Positions 25,634-33,841 of a stretch of DNA of 64,000 nt are shown here, piece by piece. The notes beneath the pieces are model-generated. The model was not told where the DNA came from, made no database searches, and was given only the letters and a program-made list of their open reading frames with translations. Every line of letters starts with the position of its first letter. Positions within the stretch are counted from its first letter, which is position 1. Source of the stretch: Polynucleobacter nymphae (GTDB taxonomy: Bacteria; Pseudomonadota; Gammaproteobacteria; Burkholderiales; Burkholderiaceae); the NCBI RefSeq assembly GCF_018882155.1, contig NZ_JACVPA010000001.1, forward strand, positions 1,488,001 through 1,552,000. Reading direction: 5' to 3'. Both the position numbers and the translations under genes were made by a program.

Positions 25634-25954
25634 CTAGTAGCGACAGCGCGCATCACTTTTGTATTTGGTGAAATAGACGATTAAGTCAGCGTCTGATTTG
25701 TATTGGGTGTAGTAGATCACTGCACGCGCATCACTTTTATATTTTGTATAGAACCATACGCCTGGCTCATTATCACTAGAGTATTGGGTTTCATACACAA
25801 TGCAGTTAGCCTCAGACGGATATTTGGTGACAAATACCTTGGCATTGGCTTCCGAGGGATAGTTGGTGATGAAAATTTGCGCTGCGGATGCGTTTGAGGC
25901 AAAAAAACTACTCAAAATGGTCAAAATCAGGAATTGTGGGAGATGTTTTCTCAT
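25634..25954 (-). CDS. Small secreted repeat protein (DUF6150-like)
   Basis: 106 residues: a signal peptide (cleavage near ASA) and then six back-to-back repeats of 13-15 residues built on a hydrophobic-x-T-x-Y-x-S-D/E-A core, such as FITNYPSEANAK, FVTKYPSEANCI and YYTQYKSDADL. The alternating pattern suggests short beta-strands stacked as a roll. It resembles the family annotated DUF6150, from memory. Function unknown; the signal peptide puts it in the periplasm or outside. Confidence 0.75.
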   Translation of the reverse strand: MRKHLPQFLILTILSSFFASNASAAQIFITNYPSEANAKVFVTKYPSEANCIVYETQYSSDNEPGVWFYTKYKSDARAVIYYTQYKSDADLIVYFTKYKSDARCRY

Positions 25955-25985
25955 GACTCTATATTACGGTTTCTGGCTTAGGCCA

Positions 25986-26013
25986 TTACAGAATGGGGCA
26001 GATTTGCTACAAT
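25986..26013 (+). promoter_or_regulatory. Putative sigma70 promoter of the tRNA gene
   Basis: TTACAG (25986-25991) and TACAAT (26008-26013) are 16 bases apart. The -10 box ends 9 bases before the mature tRNA 5' end, a normal distance for a single tRNA gene. Confidence 0.6.
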
Positions 26014-26022
26014 CACACCTTC

Positions 26023-26099
26023 GGCGATTTAGCTCAGTTGGTTAGAGCGATGGAATCATAATCCACAGGTCCGGGGTTCGAATCCCTGAATCGCCACCA
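26023..26099 (+). tRNA. tRNA-Met (anticodon CAT)
   Basis: A 77-base cloverleaf with encoded CCA. The acceptor GGCGATT pairs fully with AATCGCC, the D arm is GCTC/GAGC, the T arm is CGGGG-TTCGAAT-CCCTG (one mismatch or wobble allowed), and the anticodon loop is ATCATAA. The fully paired first base pair argues against initiator tRNA. CAT may be elongator Met, the likelier reading, or Ile2 modified with lysidine. The outermost anticodon-stem pair (A-C) is unpaired. Confidence 0.93.
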
Positions 26100-26107
26100 A
26101 ATCTCAA

Positions 26108-26136
26108 GGCCATTGCCCGCCGGCAGTGGCCTTTTT
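26108..26136 (+). terminator. Intrinsic terminator after tRNA-Met
   Basis: A 10-bp stem (GGCCATTGCC / GGCAGTGGCC, one G-T pair) with a 4-base loop is followed by TTTTTCTT. Confidence 0.88.
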
Positions 26137-26159
26137 CTTAGGTTGGCTAGAATCGTCTT

Positions 26160-26693
26160 ATGGCTAAATTTTGGAACTTTGTTCTTTTTCAGGCAGGTTG
26201 GTTTGCTTGTATCTTGGGCGCTGCTCATCAGCAGGTCCTCTGGGCCGTGATCGGAAGCCTGACTTATATTGTTTTTCATGTCTGGCGCTCCCAGACCCCA
26301 AAACTGGAGCTGAGCTTGCTACTCAAAGTCCTATCTTTTGGGATCCTGACCGATAGCCTTTTGATGTATTTTGGAATTCTCGACTTTAAGGGCGCCTGGC
26401 CCTCTCCTTATCTATCACCAGCATGGATGTGGGCGCTCTGGCTTTTAGTAGCCAGCACCCTCAATAACTCCTTATCTTGGCTAAAGGACAAGCCTGTTCT
26501 AGGGGTAGTTTTAGGGGCGGTCTCTGGGCCTCTATCTTATGAGGCTGGGATTAGATTGGGAGCCGCAAACTGGGGTTCTGGGTCCCAAATCCTAGGTTTA
26601 GGGCTTATTAGTGTGGTTTGGGCAGTAGCGATGCCCCTTTTTTTCTATTGGGATCGCACCTCTATCAAACCTAGCCTAGTAAAAAATCTGTAA
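26160..26693 (+). CDS. DUF2878-family inner-membrane protein
   Basis: 177 residues, strongly hydrophobic with about five to six membrane spans. The pattern NFVLFQAGWFACILGAA at the start, then LLTD-type SFGILTDSLLMYFGIL and GPLSYEAGIRLGA, matches the DUF2878 family as I remember it. Function unknown. It lies between the tRNA terminator and the recA promoter, so it is probably transcribed alone. Confidence 0.8.
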   Translation: MAKFWNFVLFQAGWFACILGAAHQQVLWAVIGSLTYIVFHVWRSQTPKLELSLLLKVLSFGILTDSLLMYFGILDFKGAWPSPYLSPAWMWALWLLVASTLNNSLSWLKDKPVLGVVLGAVSGPLSYEAGIRLGAANWGSGSQILGLGLISVVWAVAMPLFFYWDRTSIKPSLVKNL

Positions 26694-26711
26694 ATTCCTT
26701 TAAAAAGTCGC

Positions 26712-26741
26712 TTGCAAATACTACTGTTTTTATATACAGTA
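26712..26741 (+). promoter_or_regulatory. recA promoter with LexA (SOS) box
   Basis: A LexA box TACTGT-N8-ACAGTA lies at 26722-26741, matching both half-sites of the E. coli consensus. It overlaps a likely sigma70 promoter: TTGCAA at 26712-26717, 17-base spacer, TACAGT at 26735-26740. LexA would block polymerase directly. The recA ATG is 71 bases downstream of the box. Confidence 0.9.
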
Positions 26742-26811
26742 ACTTCTAAGTTGTGAAACAGTAGATAAAACTTCGGGAAAAAGCCCAACATAAAGCGAAA
26801 AGGAAGAAAAC

Positions 26812-27903
26812 ATGGCCTTAGATGAAAAAAGAAAATCAGCCTCCTCAGAATTTGAGGGAATGAGCGGAGACAAACAAAAAGCATTAACAGCAGCTTTGGC
26901 ACAAATTGAGAAGCAATTTGGCAAGGGCTCGATCATGAGATTGGGCGATGCTGAAATCAGTCAAGATGTTCAGGTGGTATCAAGCGGTTCACTAGGCCTT
27001 GATATTGCTTTAGGAGTTGGTGGTATTGCACGTGGTCGTGTGATCGAAGTGTATGGGCCAGAGTCATCTGGTAAGACGACTTTAACTTTGCATGCCATTG
27101 CAGAAATGCAAAAGCTTGGCGGCACTTGTGCATTTATTGATGCAGAGCATGCCTTAGATGTGCAGTACGCGTCGCGTCTTGGTGTTGATGTAAACAATCT
27201 GTTGATTTCTCAACCAGACACTGGTGAACAAGCTTTAGAAATTGCTGATGCCTTAGTGCGCTCAGGCTCGATTGATTTGATCGTCATTGACTCAGTTGCT
27301 GCTTTAGTTCCAAGAGCTGAAATTGAAGGCGATATGGGAGATTCTTTGCCAGGCCTACAGGCCCGCTTGATGAGTCAGGCTTTACGTAAGTTAACTGGTG
27401 CAATTAAGCGTACCAATACAACAGTGATCTTTATTAACCAAATTCGTATGAAGATTGGCGTGATGTTTGGATCCCCAGAAACGACTACTGGCGGTAATGC
27501 ACTGAAGTTTTACGCATCCATGCGTTTAGATATTCGCCGTATTGGCAGCATCAAAAAAGGCGATGAGATTGTGGGTAATGAAACCCGGGTGAAGGTTGTT
27601 AAGAACAAGGTTTCTCCGCCATTCCGCGAAGCTATTTTTGACATCATGTATGGCGCTGGTATTTCTAGAGAAGGTGAAATCATTGATATGGGTGTTGAAG
27701 CTGATATCGTTGAAAAGTCTGGCTCTTGGTATAGCTATAACGGCGATCGAATTGGGCAAGGTAAAGATAATGTGCGCGAATTCTTGAAAGAGAATCCGGA
27801 GATTGCTAAAGACATCGAAGCAAAAATTCGTGCAAAGTTGGGTGTTAAGTCTGGTTCAGCAGTAGTAACTGATGTGCTGAGCGAAGAAGAGGAAGTTGAA
27901 TAG
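26812..27903 (+). CDS. recA: Recombinase RecA
   Basis: 363 residues, normal for proteobacterial RecA. Seen are the Walker A motif GPESSGKTT (82-90), the Walker B region [12 protein letters not shown], loop L2 with [16 protein letters not shown], and an acidic C-terminal tail. It forms the filament for strand exchange and for LexA self-cleavage. The gene sits behind a LexA box and is followed after 4 bases by recX, its inhibitor, with a terminator-like hairpin inside recX that should keep recX expression low. Confidence 0.99.
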   Translation: MALDEKRKSASSEFEGMSGDKQKALTAALAQIEKQFGKGSIMRLGDAEISQDVQVVSSGSLGLDIALGVGGIARGRVIEVYGPESSGKTTLTLHAIAEMQKLGGTCAFIDAEHALDVQYASRLGVDVNNLLISQPDTGEQALEIADALVRSGSIDLIVIDSVAALVPRAEIEGDMGDSLPGLQARLMSQALRKLTGAIKRTNTTVIFINQIRMKIGVMFGSPETTTGGNALKFYASMRLDIRRIGSIKKGDEIVGNETRVKVVKNKVSPPFREAIFDIMYGAGISREGEIIDMGVEADIVEKSGSWYSYNGDRIGQGKDNVREFLKENPEIAKDIEAKIRAKLGVKSGSAVVTDVLSEEEEVE

Positions 27904-27907
27904 TTCG

Positions 27908-28435
27908 ATGTCAGAGCTAGCTAGTAAAAGCAAAGAAAGAACTACGCAAAGCCCGAGTCTCAAAGCTCGGGCTTTGCGTCTTTTATCGCTCCGAGAATAC
28001 AGTCGCAAAGGCTTGGCAGCAAAGCTGGCAGAGTCAGAGGCGAGATGGGCCAAGCTAGGGGGCGAGCAGGCTGATGAAAGCTCAGAATCCACCGCAGTAC
28101 AAATTACAGCAGTGCTAGATGACTTTGAAGCGAGAGGATGGCTTTCAGATGAGCGTTTTGCTGAGGCCTTGGTGCGCAGACGGGGTGAACGCTATGGGAC
28201 GCGCAAAATTGCCGATGAACTGCAAAGGGCAGGGGTTGACGGGGCTCAGTCAGCGGCTCTCCTGCACTCCTTGCGGGAGAGTGAATACCAACGGGCTTAT
28301 GAGCTTTGGAACCGAAAGTATGGCCTAGTAGCTCAGGATCAGAAGGAGCGTGCCAGGCAATACCGCTTCTTGGCCTCTAAGGGTTTTAGCTCCGATGTCG
28401 TTGGAAAGGTGATTGGTGGGCAAAAGCCTGATTAG
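27908..28435 (+). CDS. recX: Regulatory protein RecX
   Basis: 175 residues of three-helix repeats typical of RecX (LLSLREYSRKGLAAKL, then DERFAEALVRRRGERYGTRKIADEL and RQYRFLASKGFSSDVV). RecX binds RecA filaments and limits their activity. I choose ATG 27908, four bases after the recA stop; TTG 27896 overlaps recA and adds four residues. The N-terminal 20 residues are poorly conserved and contain the hairpin at 27944-27984. An acidic insert (about residues 50-62) between the first helices is lineage-specific. Confidence 0.93.
   Translation: MSELASKSKERTTQSPSLKARALRLLSLREYSRKGLAAKLAESEARWAKLGGEQADESSESTAVQITAVLDDFEARGWLSDERFAEALVRRRGERYGTRKIADELQRAGVDGAQSAALLHSLRESEYQRAYELWNRKYGLVAQDQKERARQYRFLASKGFSSDVVGKVIGGQKPD
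27944..27984 (+). terminator. Terminator-like hairpin inside the 5' end of recX
   Basis: A perfect 14-bp stem (27944-27957 with 27966-27979) and an 8-base loop are followed by CTTTTA. It lies about 40 bases into recX. In E. coli an intrinsic terminator between recA and recX lowers recX expression; here the equivalent structure is within coding sequence. Termination strength is inferred because the T-run is short. Confidence 0.7.
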
Positions 28436-28623
28436 GGCAATTACGGATCGCGAATAGGCAATTGCCGCGTTGCAGCATGATAGACTTATGGAGTCGGTCA
28501 AGCCGTTCGCATTTATTCAAATTTGGCTAATTTCGCTATTTCTAGAGTAAGTATGGGATCAAGGCAGTATCGGTTTAACTAATCCTCATTGCCTACTAAA
28601 AAAGATACCGTTTCGGAGTAATT

Positions 28624-29793
28624 ATGAAAATTCACGAGTACCAAGGCAAAGAACTTCTGCGCCAATTTAATGTGCCTGTTCCAAACGGCATCCCCGCATT
28701 TAGTATTGATGAGGCAATGAAAGCTGCTGAAAAACTCGGCGGACCAGTATGGGTTGTTAAGGCGCAGATTCATGCAGGCGGTCGCGGTAAAGGTGGTGGC
28801 GTGAAGTTAGCAAGAAGTATGGACGACGTAAAAAAATATGCTTCTGAAATTTTGGGCATGCAACTCAAGACTCATCAGACAGGACCAGCAGGTCAAAAAG
28901 TTAATCGCCTCTTAATTGAAGATGGCGCAGATATCAAAAAAGAGTACTACTTCAGTATCGTTACAGATCGTGGCACACAAAAGAATGTGATCATGGCTTC
29001 GAGCGAAGGCGGCATGGATATTGAAGAAGTTGCTGAATCCCACCCAGAAAAAATTATCAAAGTATTTGTTGATCTATTGATTGGCCTAACAGATGCTGAC
29101 TGCGACATTGTTGCAAAAGGCATTGGCGTTCCCGAAGCTTCTATTCCAATGGCACGCGACGTATTTAAGAATTTATATAAGACCTATTGGGATACAGATG
29201 CATCCTTGGTAGAGATCAACCCATTAATCCTTGAAGGTAATGGCAAGATCAAGGCACTTGATGCTAAATTTAACTTTGATCCAAATGCATTATTCCGTCA
29301 TCCAGAAATCGTTGCTTACCGCGATATCGATGAAGAAGATCCAGCGGAGATTGAAGCTTCTAAATTTGACCTTGCTTATATTTCTTTGGATGGCAATATT
29401 GGTTGTTTGGTGAATGGCGCTGGTTTGGCCATGGCAACCATGGATACTATTAAGTTATTCGGCGGTGAGCCAGCCAACTTCTTAGACGTTGGTGGTGGTG
29501 CGACAGCTGAAAAAGTCACTGAAGCATTCAAGATCATGCTGAAGAACAAAAGTGTTGAAGCGATTTTAGTGAATATCTTCGGCGGCATTATGCGTTGTGA
29601 TGTGATCGCTGATGGCGTGGTTACAGCATGTAAGGCTGTAAACCTCACAGTGCCTTTGGTTGTGCGCATGAAAGGTACAAATGAAGAGCTAGGCAGGAAG
29701 ATTCTTGCAGACTCTGGTTTACCAATCATTAGTGCTGATTCAATGGCCGAGGCTGCTACCAAGGTAGTTGCTGCTGTTGCCAAAAACAAATAA
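28624..29793 (+). CDS. sucC: Succinyl-CoA synthetase beta subunit
   Basis: 389 residues, full length. It starts [20 protein letters not shown], the standard ATP-grasp beta-subunit opening, and contains the glycine-rich [14 protein letters not shown] loop and the [13 protein letters not shown] motif. With SucD it interconverts succinyl-CoA and succinate with nucleotide triphosphate formation in the citric acid cycle. GGAG precedes the ATG. sucD follows after 15 bases. As usual in betaproteobacteria, it is not linked to sucAB. Confidence 0.98.
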   Translation: MKIHEYQGKELLRQFNVPVPNGIPAFSIDEAMKAAEKLGGPVWVVKAQIHAGGRGKGGGVKLARSMDDVKKYASEILGMQLKTHQTGPAGQKVNRLLIEDGADIKKEYYFSIVTDRGTQKNVIMASSEGGMDIEEVAESHPEKIIKVFVDLLIGLTDADCDIVAKGIGVPEASIPMARDVFKNLYKTYWDTDASLVEINPLILEGNGKIKALDAKFNFDPNALFRHPEIVAYRDIDEEDPAEIEASKFDLAYISLDGNIGCLVNGAGLAMATMDTIKLFGGEPANFLDVGGGATAEKVTEAFKIMLKNKSVEAILVNIFGGIMRCDVIADGVVTACKAVNLTVPLVVRMKGTNEELGRKILADSGLPIISADSMAEAATKVVAAVAKNK

Positions 29794-29808
29794 TTCAGGA
29801 ATTTCAAT

Positions 29809-30702
29809 ATGTCTATTTTGATTAATAAAAACACTAAGGTCATTACTCAAGGCATTACTGGTAAGACTGGTCAGTTCCATACTGAAAAGTGTCAAGAGTA
29901 TGCAAACGGCAAAAATTGTTTTGTTGCTGGCGTGAATCCTAAAAAAGCTGGCGAGTCTATTTTTAATATTCCCATTTATGGAACTGTTAAAGAAGCTGCA
30001 GCGCAAACTGGTGCTACGACTTCCGTCATTTATGTGCCGCCTCCAGGTGCTGCTGCTGCAATTTGGGAGGCGGTTGAGGCTGACCTTGATTTCGTGATCT
30101 GTATTACTGAAGGTATTCCTGTGCGCGATATGCTCGAAGTGCGCAACAAGATGAAAGCTAAAGAAGCTAAAGGCGGCAAGAAAACTTTATTACTAGGCCC
30201 TAACTGTCCAGGAATTATCACTCCTGATGAAATTAAGATTGGCATCATGCCTGGGCATATTCATAAGAAGGGTCGTATTGGTGTTGTAAGCCGCTCTGGA
30301 ACCTTGACTTATGAAGCAGTTGGTCAATTGACTGCAATTGGTTTAGGGCAATCTACGGCTGTTGGTATTGGTGGCGATCCAATCAATGGTTTGAAGCACA
30401 TCGACATCATGAGAATGTTTAACGAAGATCCAGAAACTGACGCCGTCATCATGATTGGTGAAATCGGTGGTCCAGATGAGGCTGAAGCTGCTCGTTGGTG
30501 TAAGGACAATATGAAAAAGCCAGTAGTAGGCTTTATTGCTGGCGTAACAGCGCCTCCAGGAAAACGGATGGGCCATGCTGGCGCATTGATTTCTGGTGGA
30601 GCAGATACTGCCGATGCCAAACTTGCCGTCATGGAAGAGTGTGGCTTCACAGTAACAAAGAATCCATCAGAAATGGCAGCTTTGTTAAAAGCTATGTTGT
30701 AA
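29809..30702 (+). CDS. sucD: Succinyl-CoA synthetase alpha subunit
   Basis: 297 residues. The CoA-binding N-terminus ([18 protein letters not shown]) and the active-site histidine motif [11 protein letters not shown], phosphorylated during catalysis, are both present. It partners SucC, encoded 15 bases upstream, with its own AGGAA ribosome site. A TerC-family membrane-protein gene follows after 49 bases and may be partly co-transcribed. Confidence 0.98.
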   Translation: MSILINKNTKVITQGITGKTGQFHTEKCQEYANGKNCFVAGVNPKKAGESIFNIPIYGTVKEAAAQTGATTSVIYVPPPGAAAAIWEAVEADLDFVICITEGIPVRDMLEVRNKMKAKEAKGGKKTLLLGPNCPGIITPDEIKIGIMPGHIHKKGRIGVVSRSGTLTYEAVGQLTAIGLGQSTAVGIGGDPINGLKHIDIMRMFNEDPETDAVIMIGEIGGPDEAEAARWCKDNMKKPVVGFIAGVTAPPGKRMGHAGALISGGADTADAKLAVMEECGFTVTKNPSEMAALLKAML

Positions 30703-30751
30703 TTAACAGTTCAGAATAAGTAGTTAAAACATAAAAACCTAGGGAGACAAT

Positions 30752-31456
30752 ATGGATTTTTCAGCTTTTTCAGATGCCACCTTTTGGGCGGCACTTTTAT
30801 CAATCATCGTAGCCAATATCCTGTTATCAGGCGATAACGCAGTAGTAATCGCGTTGGCGTCACGTAACTTGCCGCCTGCTCAGCAAAAGAAGGCCATTTT
30901 TTGGGGTAGTGCAGCAGCGATTATTTTGCGCGTTGTACTAACAATAACAGCTGTGCATTTACTAGCCTTGCCCTACCTTAAGATTGTTGGCGCCATTTTG
31001 CTGCTCTACATTGGCGTGCAACTACTGGCAGATAGCGGTGAAGAAGAAGAGATGAAAGGTCATTCGAATATCTGGGGCGCCATTCGTACCATATTGATAG
31101 CGGATTTAGTGATGAGTTTAGATAACGTTCTTGCTGTTGCTGCTGCAGCACAAAAGGGTCCAGAAGAAACTCGTTTGCTTCTCTTAATTATTGGCCTTGG
31201 ACTTTCTATTCCTTTAATCATCTTTGGCAGTACTTTGCTCCTTAAGGTAATGGATCGTTTTCCAGTCATTATCACTTTAGGCGCTGGCTTATTGGGTCTC
31301 TTGGCTGGTGGGATGCTAGTTGAGGATCCGGCGATCAAAGAATCAATGCAAGCAGCTTTTGAAGATGCTCATATGATCTTTGAAGGTATTGGGGTTGCTA
31401 TTGTGATCTTATTGGGCACATACCTTAAGAAAAAGAATGCTCATAAAGAGGCGTAA
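30752..31456 (+). CDS. TerC-family integral membrane protein (YjbE-like)
   Basis: 234 residues with seven hydrophobic spans. The TerC family acid motifs in membrane segments are clear: LLSGDNAVVIALASR and LIADLVMSLDNVLAVAAA. Members of this family have been linked to metal-ion export (manganese) and tellurium resistance; no ter cluster is present, so metal homeostasis is the likelier role. The gene has a GGGAGA ribosome site and ends before a strong terminator. Confidence 0.9.
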   Translation: MDFSAFSDATFWAALLSIIVANILLSGDNAVVIALASRNLPPAQQKKAIFWGSAAAIILRVVLTITAVHLLALPYLKIVGAILLLYIGVQLLADSGEEEEMKGHSNIWGAIRTILIADLVMSLDNVLAVAAAAQKGPEETRLLLLIIGLGLSIPLIIFGSTLLLKVMDRFPVIITLGAGLLGLLAGGMLVEDPAIKESMQAAFEDAHMIFEGIGVAIVILLGTYLKKKNAHKEA

Positions 31457-31480
31457 GTTTCTTTCCAAAAAATCAGAATT

Positions 31481-31506
31481 AGCCGGCCCCCAAAGCCGGC
31501 TTTTTT
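31481..31506 (+). terminator. Intrinsic terminator after the TerC gene
   Basis: A 7-bp GC-rich stem (AGCCGGC / GCCGGCT), a 7-base loop and a T-run. It isolates sucCD-terC from the pilin gene. Confidence 0.88.
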
Positions 31507-31577
31507 ACGTGTAGTGCTCTTGAGAAGAAGAGGTTTAGACTGGATGATGAGGCATTTCACCTCAGGAGTCAGAAGAT

Positions 31578-32096
31578 ATGCAAAACTTAAGTAAAGAAAT
31601 TCAGAATCAAGGTAAAAGCCAGGAGGCAGGATTTACCTTAATTGAAGTTATGGTTGTGGTGGCCATCATTGGCATATTAGTTGCTGTAGCAGTCCCTCAG
31701 TATCAAGATTACATTGCCCGTAGTCGTATTGTTGAGGGTATGAATTTATCCTCCAGCGCAAAGCTTGCTGTTACAGAAGCATTTGCAAGTCGTGGCACTA
31801 TTCCTATGGATGAGGCTACAAATGGATCATTTACCTTTGGACCAACCCGTAGCGTCAAGTTAATAGAAATTACACCATCAGGAGCCATTGCGATTGACTA
31901 TCAGGTGAGCGTAGCGCCGGCAGGCAAGAATACATTGCATCTCATTCCAACAAATGAGCCAGATGCTAATGCCCCTAAACCACTTGATTTATCAAAACCA
32001 GAGGGGTCCACTTGGTCTGGCGGCTGGTCATGCAGATCTACAGAAACAAACCTGCTATCTCAGTTGCTGCCATCTGAGTGCAGGATTAGTAAATAA
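31578..32096 (+). CDS. Type IV pilin / PilA-like major pilin
   Basis: 172 residues. The prepilin peptidase site is GFTLIEVMVVVAIIGILVAV, with Glu5 of the mature protein present and a YQDYIARSRIVEGM helix after it. The leader is 18 residues, longer than the 6-7 of common type IVa pilins. Two cysteines near the C-terminus (in GGWSCRS and PSECRIS) probably form the disulfide-bonded loop of PilA pilins. AGGAG at 31564-31568 serves the ATG. No pilus-assembly genes are adjacent; instead two TPR glycosyltransferase genes follow, which makes the pilin a candidate glycosylation target (inference). Confidence 0.9.
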   Translation: MQNLSKEIQNQGKSQEAGFTLIEVMVVVAIIGILVAVAVPQYQDYIARSRIVEGMNLSSSAKLAVTEAFASRGTIPMDEATNGSFTFGPTRSVKLIEITPSGAIAIDYQVSVAPAGKNTLHLIPTNEPDANAPKPLDLSKPEGSTWSGGWSCRSTETNLLSQLLPSECRISK

Positions 32097-32114
32097 TAGT
32101 TTCTTATAAATAGG

Positions 32115-32157
32115 CAAAGATTGTTTAGTCAACTAAGGTTATTGAACAATCTTTGCA
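32115..32157. repeat. 12-bp inverted repeat downstream of the pilin gene
   Basis: GCAAAGATTGTT (32115-32126) and AACAATCTTTGC (32146-32157) are exact complements around a 19-base loop. There is no T-run, so it is a weak terminator at best. It could stabilise the pilin mRNA 3' end or bind a protein. Confidence 0.55.
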
Positions 32158-32246
32158 GTAACCGCAATCATTCAAAACTGCAATAGCATTTGACTAGTGC
32201 TCAGAGAAATTTAATTTTTTAGATGAAATTACTATAATGTCTTCCT

Positions 32247-33716
32247 ATGAATCCTCAAATTGGCTTTCTTCTAAATAAAACGCTGGAATCTCTTAGGGTT
32301 TCCAATTTAGATTTAGCTGAGCTCTATTTAAAGCAGGCTATGAGGATAGAATCGAATAACCCCCATGTATATAGGCTGCTTGGTGTTCTGTCTACAAATA
32401 GAAAAAAATATCCAGAAGCTTTAGATTATTTCAATAAATCTCTTAAATTTCTTCCAAAAAATTCATTAGCTTTGTGTAATTTAGGGAATGTTTTTTATGA
32501 TTTAAAAAATTATGAAAAGGCATTAGATATTTATGACAAATCGATCAAGCTTGATCCAAACTTTGAAGAAGTTTGGTCAAATAGGGGAAACGTTTTATTT
32601 GAGATGAATCGTTATGAAGAGGCTTTAGTAAATTATGATAAAGCAATCAACTTAAAACCCAGCTATGCTGATGCATGGTCTAATAAAGGCAACACCATAC
32701 GCCAGCTTGGATTGCCTGAAGACTCTATCATTTACTATGATAGGGCTCTTAGTTTGAAACCAGATCACCACGAAGCAGCATGGAACAAAAGCTTAGCGCT
32801 GCTTTTGCTAGGGGATTATCAGCATGGATTACCACTATACGAGAGTAGGTGGAGATCAAAGAGCATTAGTGAGATTGCAGAAAAACGCTCTTTTGATAAG
32901 CCTACTTGGCTTGGAATGGAGTCCCTGAATGGCAAAACAATTTTGCTTTATGGGGAGCAGGGTTTAGGGGACTTTATCCAGTTTTGCCGCTACGCTAAAT
33001 TGGTTGCTGATTTAGGTGCTAAGGTGATTTTGGAGGTGCCCCAATCCCTTGCAATAGTATTGACTGACTTGGCAGGAGTTTCAGAGTTAGTAATTAAGGG
33101 TCAGGAGCTACCCCCTTTTGATTTTTGCTGCCCACTTCTCAGTCTGCCCCTGGCATTTAATACCAATGTTGCTAGCATTCCCGCAGAAAATGCTTATATT
33201 GCGAGTGATTCAAATAAGGTATCTGAATGGGGTTCTAAATTAGGGCCAAAAACGAAAAAAAGAGTGGGTTTAGTTTGGAGCAGTATCTCTAGCTTTCAGC
33301 ATGATTCAAAAAGAAGTTTGCTACTGTCAGATTTTGTAAAGGCGCTTCCTACCGAAGGGTATGAATATATCTGTTTACAAAAAGAAATCAAAGATTGCGA
33401 TAAAGAATTTTTTAGAGAATATAAAAATATTCAATATTATGGCGACCAACTCAATGATTTTAGTGATACTGCCGCTTTAATTGAATGCGTTGATTTAGTT
33501 ATCAGTAGTTGTACTAGCGTTCCTCACTTAAGTGCAGCGATGGGTAAAGAAACTTGGGTTATCGTACCTTATGTACCAGATTGGCGATGGCTGTTAGATA
33601 GGGAAGATAGTCCATGGTACCCATCAGTGAAGTTGTACAGACAGTCAGCTATAAATGATTGGAGTGGTGTGCTGGAGAGAGTGCGAAAAGATTTGGCTGG
33701 TACCCTCTTAGGATAG
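32247..33716 (+). CDS. TPR protein with GT9-like glycosyltransferase domain (copy 1)
   Basis: 489 residues. Residues about 1-175 are five TPR units (for example NPHVYRLLGVL, EEVWSNRGNVLFEMNRYEEA, ADAWSNKGNTIRQLG). Residues about 180-489 form a GT-B, heptosyltransferase (GT9)-like domain with LLYGEQGLGDFIQFCRYAK, KRVGLVWSSISSFQHDSKRS and SSCTSVPHLSAAMG. Residues 171-489 are identical to the end of the gene at 57493. No Shine-Dalgarno is visible; a TATAAT at 32233-32238 is so close to the ATG that the mRNA may be nearly leaderless. The likely task is sugar transfer to a protein or surface glycan. Base use is AT-rich. Donor and acceptor are unknown. Confidence 0.85.
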   Translation: MNPQIGFLLNKTLESLRVSNLDLAELYLKQAMRIESNNPHVYRLLGVLSTNRKKYPEALDYFNKSLKFLPKNSLALCNLGNVFYDLKNYEKALDIYDKSIKLDPNFEEVWSNRGNVLFEMNRYEEALVNYDKAINLKPSYADAWSNKGNTIRQLGLPEDSIIYYDRALSLKPDHHEAAWNKSLALLLLGDYQHGLPLYESRWRSKSISEIAEKRSFDKPTWLGMESLNGKTILLYGEQGLGDFIQFCRYAKLVADLGAKVILEVPQSLAIVLTDLAGVSELVIKGQELPPFDFCCPLLSLPLAFNTNVASIPAENAYIASDSNKVSEWGSKLGPKTKKRVGLVWSSISSFQHDSKRSLLLSDFVKALPTEGYEYICLQKEIKDCDKEFFREYKNIQYYGDQLNDFSDTAALIECVDLVISSCTSVPHLSAAMGKETWVIVPYVPDWRWLLDREDSPWYPSVKLYRQSAINDWSGVLERVRKDLAGTLLG

Positions 33717-33763
33717 TTAGCTTAATTGAGCTGATTGATCGGCCCACTAGACTGGAGGCGATA
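32757..33763. repeat. 1,007-bp exact long repeat, copy 1
   Basis: Reading both stretches in full, I find no difference between 32757-33763 and 58243-59249 (same orientation, offset 25,486). It covers the whole GT9-like domain, the stop codon and 47 bases beyond. The ends fall inside a TPR codon run on the left and in non-coding DNA on the right. No terminal inverted repeats or transposase are present. Confidence 0.95.
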
Positions 33764-33841
33764 TCGTTTAAGGCCGATTGGGTAATTTTCATTAATCTTA
33801 AGTTGTGATCTTATTTCAGTGATAAGTATTTTGGCTTTAAA

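Noticed and set aside
30752-31456. Tellurite-resistance locus
   Set aside because: A lone TerC-family protein occurs widely; no other ter genes are present.
32757-33763. The 1,007-bp repeat as an insertion sequence or transposon
   Set aside because: No transposase frame, terminal inverted repeats or target duplications. The ends lie within a TPR codon run and shortly after a stop codon.
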